From positions 434,001-498,000 of the forward strand of contig NZ_JBHUDY010000001.1 of the NCBI RefSeq assembly GCF_042678385.1: a stretch of DNA of 64,000 bases, read 5' to 3'. The notes beneath the pieces were generated by a model. It saw only the letters and a list, made by a program, of their open reading frames with translations, searched no databases and had not been told where the DNA came from. The position numbers and the translations under genes are program-made. Shown piece by piece: positions 54,301 to 64,000 of the stretch. Positions within the stretch are counted from its first letter, which is position 1. Each line of letters opens with the position of its first letter. The stretch is from Sphingomonas_B tabacisoli. GTDB taxonomy: Bacteria > Pseudomonadota > Alphaproteobacteria > Sphingomonadales > Sphingomonadaceae.

Positions 54301-54819
54301 TTATCCGACCCGCATGCCCTTCACCGAGCGCGCGCCTTCGAAGCGGATGAAATAGCTCCCCATCAAACCCTTCTTGATCAGCACTTTCTGCCCCGGCTTG
54401 GGAAAGGCGTTGATGCCTTCGGTCGTCTCCCACACCGCGCCTTCGTCGACGGTGAAGCGGAATCTGCCGTAGCCGATCGGCCGCACCGTCTTGATCGGCA
54501 CTTCGATCTGGCTGAACTCGGCCTCGTCCTTGTCGCTGTCCCGCCCGCCGAAGAAAGGCAGCTTGGGCAAGGTGAAGCCGAACAGCGAGCGCTTGGTCTT
54601 CTTCACTTCCTGCTGGTCGAGAACGACCGTTTCCTTCTTCTCGACCGAAGTCAGCAGCGCGCCCGCTTCCCTGTCGTAGCAGGCGAGCCGCTGGGCGTTG
54701 TCGGCGATCGCGCGGCAGGCGCCGAGCGCCCGGACCGCGGCCGGCTGCTCGTCGGCGGCAAGAGCCGGACCGGTCAGCACGAGCGCGGCCGAAAGGAAGA
54801 CGGCGGCTTTGATCATCAT
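54301..54819 (-). CDS. Periplasmic protein with CxxI-RLACYD motif
   Basis: 172 residues. Signal peptide (MIKAAVFLSAALVLTGPALA). The motif GACRAIADNAQRLACYDREA is found in periplasmic proteins of several families, including some type VI secretion accessories. The C-terminal part is beta-rich (IKTVRPIGYGRFRFTVDEG, VWETTEGINAFPKPG, GSYFIRFEGARSVKG). No secretion genes are near. Two ATGs stand together; the second has better spacing to GAGGGG. Confidence 0.7.
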   Translation of the reverse strand: MMIKAAVFLSAALVLTGPALAADEQPAAVRALGACRAIADNAQRLACYDREAGALLTSVEKKETVVLDQQEVKKTKRSLFGFTLPKLPFFGGRDSDKDEAEFSQIEVPIKTVRPIGYGRFRFTVDEGAVWETTEGINAFPKPGQKVLIKKGLMGSYFIRFEGARSVKGMRVG

Positions 54820-55053
54820 GAACCCCTCGATTTTCCCGGGAACCTAATCGGGGGTGGCCGGGCTCACAAGGCCAGTCCGTAACGGGTGTGACTGAAATGC
54901 TACACTTACGGGCAAAACTCTCATTTACCAGAGGCGGGCCGTTGTTCTGCCGGGGCCATTTCGCCTAGTAGCGGCGTGATAGCTTCGTTTGCAGCTATGC
55001 CACCACGTGCGCCCGGCCCAGAAGACCGGCCACGATAAAGGGGAAGAAAGACT
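54820..55053 (+). other. Intergenic region upstream of the TonB-dependent receptor
   Basis: 234 bases between divergent genes. It should hold promoters for both. The only features recognised are a purine-rich AAAGGGGAAGAAAG ribosome-binding site just before 55054 and no repeat or known riboswitch. Confidence 0.4.
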
Positions 55054-58000
55054 ATGCAGCTTGCACTTCGTCGGCACCTGCTGGCCTCGACCGTGCTGAT
55101 CGGCACCTCGATGCTTGGCACCGCCGCTTATGCGCAAACCCAGACCGCCGAGGCGGCCCCCGCTGACGAGGGCACGATCGTCGTCACCGGCTCGCTGATC
55201 ACCAACCCGAACCTCGAGCGCTCGACGCCGGTCAACGTGACCACGTCGGAAGAAGTCGAGCTTCGCCAGACCAACGTCGCCGAGCAGCTGCTCCGCGAAA
55301 TCCCGGGCGTGGTTCCGTCGGTTGGTTCGGCCGTGAACAACGGCAACGGCGGCGCGTCGTATGTCGACCTTCGCGGCCTCGGCTCGTTCCGCAACATCGT
55401 TCTCCTCGACGGCAACCGCATCGCCCCCTCGGGCCTGGTCGGCCGGGTCGACTTGAACAACATTCCGCTGGCGCTCATCGAGCGCACCGAAGTGCTGACC
55501 GGCGGCGCCTCGACCACCTACGGCGCGGACGCCGTTTCGGGTGTCGTCAACTTCATCACCAAGCAGAACTTCTCCGGCCTCGAAATGCAGGCTTCGGAGC
55601 AGATCACGCAGCGCGGTGACGGCAACGTGTTCCGTGTCGACACTACGATCGGCGCGAACTTCGACGACGGCCGCGGCAACGCGGTGTTCTCGATCGGATA
55701 TCAGGAAGCCGACCCCGTCTATCAGGGCTCGCGTCCGTTCTCGCGCTTCAACATCGATTCGTTCACGGGCGGCGCTTCGGGCTCGGGCACGACGGTTCCG
55801 TCGCGCTTCACCGGCACGCGTCCGATCGATCCTGCCACGGGTCTGCCGAGCGTCAATCCGGCGACCGCGAACGGCGGCGTCCGTCAGCTCGATCCGACCA
55901 CGGGCCGTGCTGTTCCGACGTTCCAGCTGTTCAACTTCAACCCGTACAACATCTTCCAGACGCCGTTCCAGCGTTACAACATCTTCGGCCAGGCCAAGTA
56001 TGAAGTGACGGACGGGGTCGAGGTCTACACGCGCGGCCTGTTCTCGAAGAACACCGTCAAGACGATCATCGCACCGTCGGGCGTGTTCAACTCGTCGGTG
56101 ACGATCAACCTCAACAACCCGTTCCTGCCGGCCGCGTTGCGGAACCAGTTCTGCGCGTTCAACACGTCGACGACGGCGGGTGTCTACACGCCGCGCTTCG
56201 ATCAGGCGACGTGTAATGCGGCTGCGCTCGCCACCGGCCCGACTGATCCGCGTTATCGGACGGTGACGACCAACCTCGGCCGTCGTACGCCGGAAGTTGG
56301 CCCGCGCATCAGCGACTTCAGGACCACGATCTTCGATTATCGCCTCGGTGTTCGCGGCGACATCACCGACTCGATCCGTTGGGACGTGAACGGTTCGTAC
56401 GGCGAGAGCGAGAACATCCAGACCCTGCAGGGTTATGTTCTCACCTCGCGCGTCCGCCAGGCGCTGCTCGTCAACGGGACGGCGGCGAACCCGGTTTGTA
56501 ACGATACGTCGAACGGCTGCGTGCCGCTCAATGTCTTCGGTCCGCTGGGCACGATCTTGCCGAATCAGGTGCCGTTCATCACCGGCGAGAGCACGACGAC
56601 TATCCGCACCTCGCTCGCTCAGGCGCGCGCGGTGGTCAGTGGTGACTTTGGTGCGTCGCTTCCCTGGGCAAACGACGCGATCAACTTCGCGGTCGGCGGC
56701 GAGTATCGCCACTATACCGCTTCGCAGCGTTCGGACATTCTCGCCAAGACGGCGGGCGAACTGGGCGGCGCCGGTGGCGCGGCTCCGGACATCACCGGCG
56801 GCTTCGACGTGTACGAAGCGTTCGGCGAGGTCGTCGCTCCGATCGTGCAGGACAAGCCGTTCTTCCAGAATGTGACCCTGGAAGGGGGCGTTCGTTATTC
56901 GCACTACACCATCGACGCGCCGAACCGTCCGAAGTTCAACACGACGACCTGGAAGGTTCAGGGCAACTGGGAAATCGTCGACGCCCTCAAGCTGCGTGGC
57001 GGTTACTCCCGTGCGGTGCGTGCGCCGAACATCAGCGAGTTGTTCTCGCCGCTGAATACGGGTCTCACCAACCTGGCAGACGACCCCTGCGCCTCGCTGA
57101 ATAACGCCGGCACTCGGACTCGTCCGGCGCCGACACCGGGCACCAACCTGTACAATATTTGTATTGCGCAGGGCGCGACCGCCGGGAACATCGCGAGCAT
57201 CCAGCAGCCGACTGCGGGTCAGGCCAACGTGACCACGGGCGGCAACCTGGCCCTGAAGCCTGAGAAGTCGAACAGCTATACGATCGGCGCGGTTCTTCAG
57301 CCGAGCTTCATCCCGGGCTTCTCGGCTTCCGTCGACTACTACCACATCAAGATCACCGGGGCGATTACGACGCCCACCCCGGACGACGTCATTAACAACT
57401 GTTTCGGCGCCACGCCGCTGACTCCGCCGGCAAACGCGGCGACCACGGCTTGTACGCTGATCCGGCGCAACCCGACGACGGGCGGGCTTGATGGCGACCC
57501 GGCGACGACCGGCGGCCTGTTTGCACCTCTGACTAACCAGGGTACGCTCAAGACCGACGGCATCGACCTGACGATGAACTACAATACCGATCTTGGTTTC
57601 GGTAAGCTCGCTCTGAGCTTCGCCGGAAACTGGACGCGTTCATCGCAGTTCCGCGCAACGCCGACCTCCGACAACCGCGAGTGCGTCGGTCTGTTCAGCG
57701 TCAACTGCTCGAGCCAGTCGGGTTCGATCCAGCCGGAGTTCAGCTGGACGCAGCGCAGCACGCTCACGATCGAGAATGTCGACCTGTCGCTGCTGTGGCG
57801 TCACATCAGTGCTGTGAACTACGAAGGTGGCGTGAATGCCCTTTACAGTGGTCCGGTCACGGGCACGGTTGTGGGCGAGACCTTCAACCTCGGCAACCAC
57901 ACCTTTGGCCACATTCCGGCGTTCGACTATTTCGATCTGGCGAGCCGGATCGGGGTGGGCGACAACCTGACGCTGACGCTGACCGTCACGAACCTCTTCG

Positions 58001-58125
58001 ACAAGAAGCCGCCGCTCGTTGGTGCGACGGCCGGTTCGACCTCGTTCAACAGCGGCAACACCTACCCGTCGACCTACGACGCGCTGGGCCGGACCTTCAA
58101 GGTCGGCGCCCGCCTGCGCTTCTAA
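55054..58125 (+). CDS. TonB-dependent outer-membrane receptor
   Basis: 1023 residues. Signal peptide MQLALRRHLLASTVLIGTS ending near AYA. The TonB box EGTIVVTGSLI is followed by a plug domain (VAEQLLREIPGVVPSVGS, YVDLRGLGSFRNIVLLDG, IERTEVLTGGASTTYGADA) and a 22-strand-type barrel whose last strands end in KVGARLRF. It imports a large substrate, unknown here, across the outer membrane. The associated TPR-sulfotransferase is typical of sphingomonad receptors. Strong terminator at 58147-58180. Confidence 0.93.
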   Translation: MQLALRRHLLASTVLIGTSMLGTAAYAQTQTAEAAPADEGTIVVTGSLITNPNLERSTPVNVTTSEEVELRQTNVAEQLLREIPGVVPSVGSAVNNGNGGASYVDLRGLGSFRNIVLLDGNRIAPSGLVGRVDLNNIPLALIERTEVLTGGASTTYGADAVSGVVNFITKQNFSGLEMQASEQITQRGDGNVFRVDTTIGANFDDGRGNAVFSIGYQEADPVYQGSRPFSRFNIDSFTGGASGSGTTVPSRFTGTRPIDPATGLPSVNPATANGGVRQLDPTTGRAVPTFQLFNFNPYNIFQTPFQRYNIFGQAKYEVTDGVEVYTRGLFSKNTVKTIIAPSGVFNSSVTINLNNPFLPAALRNQFCAFNTSTTAGVYTPRFDQATCNAAALATGPTDPRYRTVTTNLGRRTPEVGPRISDFRTTIFDYRLGVRGDITDSIRWDVNGSYGESENIQTLQGYVLTSRVRQALLVNGTAANPVCNDTSNGCVPLNVFGPLGTILPNQVPFITGESTTTIRTSLAQARAVVSGDFGASLPWANDAINFAVGGEYRHYTASQRSDILAKTAGELGGAGGAAPDITGGFDVYEAFGEVVAPIVQDKPFFQNVTLEGGVRYSHYTIDAPNRPKFNTTTWKVQGNWEIVDALKLRGGYSRAVRAPNISELFSPLNTGLTNLADDPCASLNNAGTRTRPAPTPGTNLYNICIAQGATAGNIASIQQPTAGQANVTTGGNLALKPEKSNSYTIGAVLQPSFIPGFSASVDYYHIKITGAITTPTPDDVINNCFGATPLTPPANAATTACTLIRRNPTTGGLDGDPATTGGLFAPLTNQGTLKTDGIDLTMNYNTDLGFGKLALSFAGNWTRSSQFRATPTSDNRECVGLFSVNCSSQSGSIQPEFSWTQRSTLTIENVDLSLLWRHISAVNYEGGVNALYSGPVTGTVVGETFNLGNHTFGHIPAFDYFDLASRIGVGDNLTLTLTVTNLFDKKPPLVGATAGSTSFNSGNTYPSTYDALGRTFKVGARLRF

Positions 58126-58146
58126 GCGACGGATAAAAACTGAAAT

Positions 58147-58180
58147 CGGGGCGGGTCCTTCGGGGCCCGCCCTTTTTTTG
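58147..58180 (+). terminator. Rho-independent terminator after the receptor gene
   Basis: GGGGCGGGTCC and GGGCCCGCCC pair around TTCG and are followed by TTTTTTTG. The next gene starts 36 bases on and so may have its own promoter or some read-through. Confidence 0.88.
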
Positions 58181-58215
58181 TTTCTGGACCGGCCCGTGCA
58201 AGGCAAGGCGAAGCG

Positions 58216-59799
58216 ATGAGCAGTCGCGAACTGGAATCCCGCATCATGGCGGCACTGGATGGGGGAGACGTCGCGGGCGCGGCCTCGCTCGCGCAAGGCG
58301 CGCTGGATCAGGGCGCTCCACCCACGCCATTGATCCTCAATCTCGCCGCCTGGGCCCATGAACAGCGCGGCGACCTCGCCGCCGCCGAGGCGCTGCTCCG
58401 GAAAGCGCTCTCGCTCTCGCCCGGCGATCCGCTCATCCTTGCCGCGCTCGCCGGCATCGCGCGTCGGACGGGCGATTGGGCCAAGGCACTGAGCTTGACC
58501 GGACAGGCGCTTGCGGCGGACCCAGGCTGCGCTTCCGCCTGGCTGGAACGCGGCTTCGCCTTGGATTCCAGCGGCCGTGTTGCCGATGCGGCCGGGAGCT
58601 TCGCCCGTGCTTCGTCCCTCGATCCCGGCGCAGCTCCGGCCTGGGGTGGCCTTTCGAACGCTGCCGCGCGACTTGGCGACTTGCCCCGGGCCCGGGAGGC
58701 CGCTGCCCACGCCTTCGCGCTAAGCCCGCTGGAGCCGCTGGCGGTGTTCGGTCAAAGCCGCGCGGACATGGCCGAAGGCAACTTCGCGCCTGCCGTCGCG
58801 CGGCTGGAAGCCTTGCTTCGTGCGGAGCCCGCGCCCGACAACCGTCTGGTTGCGTTAGCGCTGCTCGGCGACGCGCAAACGCGCCTCGGCGACATTGACG
58901 CAGCCTATGACGCTTATCGGCTGGCCGGAGAGGCATTCCTCGCCTTGCATGGCCCAGGCCCGCCGGAGAGTCAGACCCGCTTCGTTCAAAGGATAGAAGC
59001 CGGGCTGCGCGCCGCATCACCCGAACGCTGGCCTCGCGCCACGCACACGCCTGTCCCGGGCGAAGCGGCGCGTCACATCTTCGTCATCGGCTTCCCGCGC
59101 TCCGGCACGACACTGATGGAAAACATCCTCGCCAGCCTGCCCGGCGCGCACGCCCTGGAGGAACGCCCCACGCTCGAAGCCGCCGACCTCGATTTTCTGC
59201 TGCCGGAAGGCGGTGTCGAGGCGTTGGTGAGCCTGTCGGACAGCGCTGTCACTCGCTACCGCCAAGCCTACTGGAACGCGGTCTTTGCAGCCGGCGTGCC
59301 GCGCGACGCCGGCCTCTTCATCGACATGGACCCGATGAAGAGCCTTCGGTTGCCGCTGATCGCCCGCCTGTTCCCCGATGCGCACATCGTGTTCATGCGC
59401 CGCGACCCCCGCGATGTGGTGTGGAGCTGCTTCAAGACGGCATTCGGCCCCAGCTCCGCAGCGTTCGAATTCACCAGCCTCGAGCGGACCGCCATTCTTT
59501 ACGATGCCGTAATGAACCTTATCGAGCGGAGCCGCGAATTGCTCCCGCTTTATTTCCACGAAATAGGCTACGAACGGCTGGTCTCCGACTTCGCCGCCGA
59601 AACGCAGCGACTCTGCGCCAGCCTCGGCATCGGATGGACCGACGATCTGCTCCGCTTCGACCGCACCGCCGAGCGGCGTGGAGTGGCCACGGCCAGCATC
59701 GGACAAGTCCGGCGCGGGCTCTATGACGGCTCGGGCCAATGGCGCCCCTTCGAGCGGCACATGGCGCCGGTGCTGCCGATACTGGAGCGTTGGCTCTAG
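58216..59799 (+). CDS. TPR-repeat sulfotransferase family protein
   Basis: 527 residues. The N-terminal 270 residues have about six tetratricopeptide repeats (for example RGDLAAAEALLRKALSLSPG, DWAKALSLTGQALAADPG). The sulfotransferase domain has the 5'-PSB loop IGFPRSGTTLMENIL at about 289-304 and the 3'-phosphate motif FMRRDPRDVVWSCF at about 392-405. Such fusions are common next to TonB-dependent receptors in sphingomonads; the acceptor is unknown. Its TAG shares CTAG with the opposite gene. Confidence 0.9.
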   Translation: MSSRELESRIMAALDGGDVAGAASLAQGALDQGAPPTPLILNLAAWAHEQRGDLAAAEALLRKALSLSPGDPLILAALAGIARRTGDWAKALSLTGQALAADPGCASAWLERGFALDSSGRVADAAGSFARASSLDPGAAPAWGGLSNAAARLGDLPRAREAAAHAFALSPLEPLAVFGQSRADMAEGNFAPAVARLEALLRAEPAPDNRLVALALLGDAQTRLGDIDAAYDAYRLAGEAFLALHGPGPPESQTRFVQRIEAGLRAASPERWPRATHTPVPGEAARHIFVIGFPRSGTTLMENILASLPGAHALEERPTLEAADLDFLLPEGGVEALVSLSDSAVTRYRQAYWNAVFAAGVPRDAGLFIDMDPMKSLRLPLIARLFPDAHIVFMRRDPRDVVWSCFKTAFGPSSAAFEFTSLERTAILYDAVMNLIERSRELLPLYFHEIGYERLVSDFAAETQRLCASLGIGWTDDLLRFDRTAERRGVATASIGQVRRGLYDGSGQWRPFERHMAPVLPILERWL

Positions 59800-60804
59800 G
59801 CGATCAGCGCGCCGGGCAGGGCGAGGGGAATGCCCGCCGCTTCCGCCGTCACCCGCGCCCATTCCGTGACCTTGGCGAGCTCGTCCTGGTGCGCCGAACC
59901 GGCCTCGGCATATTCCGCCTCCCGATCCGCCCGACCGAAGGACTTGCCGGTCTTGGAGTCCTTGCCGAAGCTGGCGGCGACGAGTGCCTGGATCTCGGCC
60001 GCATTTAGTCGGAAGCCATAGAGATCCGCCAATGCGCCCACGGCCTGTTCCGGCACGTCGAGCAGGGTTTCACTATCGAGAGTCCGCACGCGGTCGCCGA
60101 GGAGCGGCACGAGTTCGGCAAACAGCGCCTGCTGGGCGAGCCAGCCCGCGGCGGCGATCTGGAGGTCGGTCTGGCCGAAGAATTGCTCGTCGGTGAAGCC
60201 GAGCCGCTGAACCAGCCCGTCCGCCCGCTGGCCGATGAACAACTCGCGCACCCAGAGCCGGCCGTCGAGCCCTTTCTTGGCGACCGAGGTCAGGAACACG
60301 GGCAGCGGCGCGTAGAGCAGCAGCGCCCTGGCATCCGGGCGCAGCGCCATCATCATGCGGATCAGACCATTGGCGACGTTCGACGGCTTGATGATCACCG
60401 CCTCGCCGGGTTCGAAGGGGCGGGCGAGAAGCTTCAGCGCGCCGTCCATCACTTCGGCAACATCGCGGCCCGAGGCACCTCGCCGGCGCCAGCCGACCAG
60501 GTCGTTCAGGATCGCCGGTTCCTTCAGGCCCATCGCCAGGCCTTCGCGGTCGAACACGCGCGCGAGCAGGGTCGAGCAGCAGAAGGCCGAGTGGAAGACG
60601 AAATGGAGCGGCCCCGGCGCCGTTGCCGCCGCGAGCGCCTGACGGCGGTCGATCTCCGCCAGTTGCGGATTGTCGGACAGATGCTGGTCGATGACAAAGG
60701 TCGCCGCGCGATGCTCGTCGCGCGTCACATGCCGGAACTGGACCGCGTCCCTGCTCTCGACATAGCGATGCGCGAGCCAGAGCGGGTCGCGGGGGACCGA
60801 CGGA

Positions 60805-60812
<8 letters not shown>
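59796..60812 (-). CDS. Sulfotransferase-like P-loop protein
   Basis: 338 residues. A P-loop-like segment LHFVFHSAFCCSTLLARVFD near 69-88 has the layout of sulfotransferase 5'-PSB loops, followed by GLKEPAILNDL and KPSNVANGLI; a later RALLLYAPLPVFLTSVAKKG corresponds to the 3' motif region. Only partly like known sulfotransferases. It overlaps the end of clpB by 8 bases and converges on the TPR-sulfotransferase with overlapping stops. Confidence 0.75.
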
Positions 60813-63384
<2,572 letters not shown>

Positions 63385-63417
63385 GCTGTCCCCTGAATTC
63401 CTTTCAGCGCCAAGTTA

Positions 63418-63437
63418 GTGTTGCTTTTCTGCAACAC
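63418..63437 (-). promoter_or_regulatory. Inverted repeat upstream of clpB
   Basis: GTGTTGC and GCAACAC are perfect 7-base arms around TTTTCT, 34 bases before the clpB start. It is not the CIRCE operator. It could be an operator or a hairpin in the 5' leader; no clear sigma-32 promoter was recognised. Confidence 0.45.
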
Positions 63438-63547
63438 AAGGGCTGCGAGCCTGGCGACGCAATCCCTTGCAGCATCTGGTGACGGACTGGATTGCTTCGT
63501 CGCTGCGCTCCTCGCAATGACACGGGTTAGGCCAAGCGGGGCCTTCT
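63438..63547. other. Intergenic segment with a repeated-looking sequence
   Basis: The segment contains CTGGATTGCTTCGTCGCTGC followed by GCTCCTCGCAATGAC, a phrase familiar from intergenic repeats in many proteobacteria. It lies between the glycosyltransferase end and the clpB start. Confidence 0.4.
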
Positions 63548-64000
63548 CTATCTGCCTGTCAGCGCGATCAACTTGCGCGCCGCCAGCTCCTCCTGCGGCG
63601 GGTCGAGGCGGACGCGGAAGCCGGGCGCCAGTTCGCGCGCGCGGCGCTGGAAACTGTCGTTCTGGTAAAGCTGGCGCAGCGATGTGGCAAAGGCTTCGGG
63701 CTGGATGCTGCCGGCATAGACATGCCCGCCCAATTGCATCCGCGTGATCGCCTGGCCGGTCAGCGCCTTTTCGAGATCGTAATGCACGACGACTACCGGC
63801 ACGCCGGCCGCGAGCGCGCTGCTGACAAGGCCGAGGCCGCCGGAGGACATCACCACCCGTGAACGTTCGGCAATGCGGGCGAACGAGACCGGTGTGCGCT
63901 CGACAGCGAAGCCGAGCTTCTCGAACTCCGCTTGCTGGGCAGCCGATGCGCCCTGCGCATAGAGCCGGACCGGCAGCGCTGCGCGGATCAGCCCGTCCCA
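63548..64000 (-). CDS. MGT/UGT-like glycosyltransferase, C-terminal part
   Basis: The frame is open to the right edge, so the N-terminal half is outside. Visible are about 150 residues: LIRAALPVRLYAQGASAAQQ, then the nucleotide-sugar binding site VVMSSGGLGLVSSALAAGVP, PVVVVHYDLEKALTGQAITR and a final helix. The GG-containing loop with a later acidic HYD/E pair resembles the GT1 family. Acceptor unknown. Confidence 0.75.
   Translation of the reverse strand, partial: WDGLIRAALPVRLYAQGASAAQQAEFEKLGFAVERTPVSFARIAERSRVVMSSGGLGLVSSALAAGVPVVVVHYDLEKALTGQAITRMQLGGHVYAGSIQPEAFATSLRQLYQNDSFQRRARELAPGFRVRLDPPQEELAARKLIALTGR

Noticed and set aside
63418..63437. CIRCE heat-shock operator at clpB
   Set aside because: The arms GTGTTGC/GCAACAC and 6-base spacer do not match TTAGCACTC-N9-GAGTGCTAA.

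Overview
The window looks like a chromosomal segment of a high-GC alphaproteobacterium of the Sphingomonas group. The evidence is the SciP/DUF1153 cell-cycle regulator, infA with a TTG start, a sphingomonad-type PEP-CTERM anchor (PEPATWAMM...GFAARRR), a TonB-dependent receptor next to a TPR-sulfotransferase, and several palindromic repeat families of the kind scattered through sphingomonad genomes. No rRNA, tRNA, CRISPR array, prophage or complete insertion sequence was seen. Family names rest on motif recognition by eye; no search was run.

Region by region: 1-2.8 kb is housekeeping (lptE end, holA, rpmB, two small membrane proteins, tadA). 2.8-12.9 kb is acyl-CoA metabolism: glutaryl-CoA dehydrogenase with a CoA-transferase, TesB, a pair of acyl-CoA dehydrogenases, an amidase, a serine hydrolase and an acyl-CoA ligase. 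12.9-20.6 kb holds an orphan ABC ATPase, a CHCC zinc-finger protein, tldD, a membrane protein, a chimeric recombination scar, a PEP-CTERM protein and a large GH18/NodB/GT2 polysaccharide enzyme. 20.6-24.4 kb has an osmoprotectant ABC transporter, an SDR and PdeM. 24.5-32.4 kb has three peptidases/proteases, the Lhr-like helicase and the MBL exonuclease of the ligase-associated DNA-damage-response set (no ligase seen). 32.5-41.4 kb is largely housekeeping (thiL, hppA, PilZ protein, infA, maf, RNase E/G-like, alaC, TauE, a secreted methyltransferase-like protein, DUF2721).

41.4-48.9 kb has a very small ORF with an extended Shine-Dalgarno in a structured transcript, a lipoprotein, a 2OG oxygenase, a HicAB module, uvrB, a DUF3617 lipoprotein, a serine hydrolase and a formate/nitrite-type transporter. 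48.98-51.14 kb is an accessory-looking array of six small genes, each separated by a copy of one short palindromic repeat. 51.1-54.8 kb returns to housekeeping (mnmA, sciP, rpsU, an FKBP isomerase). 55.0-60.8 kb is a TonB-dependent receptor followed by two sulfotransferase-type genes. clpB and the end of a glycosyltransferase close the window.

The two most unusual items are the fused tldD/glycosyltransferase 3'-end scar at 16.09-16.42 kb, whose differences from the intact genes are almost all synonymous, and the repeat-delimited small-gene array. The structured minus-strand transcript at about 41.44-41.68 kb is the best candidate for an undescribed RNA or micropeptide element.
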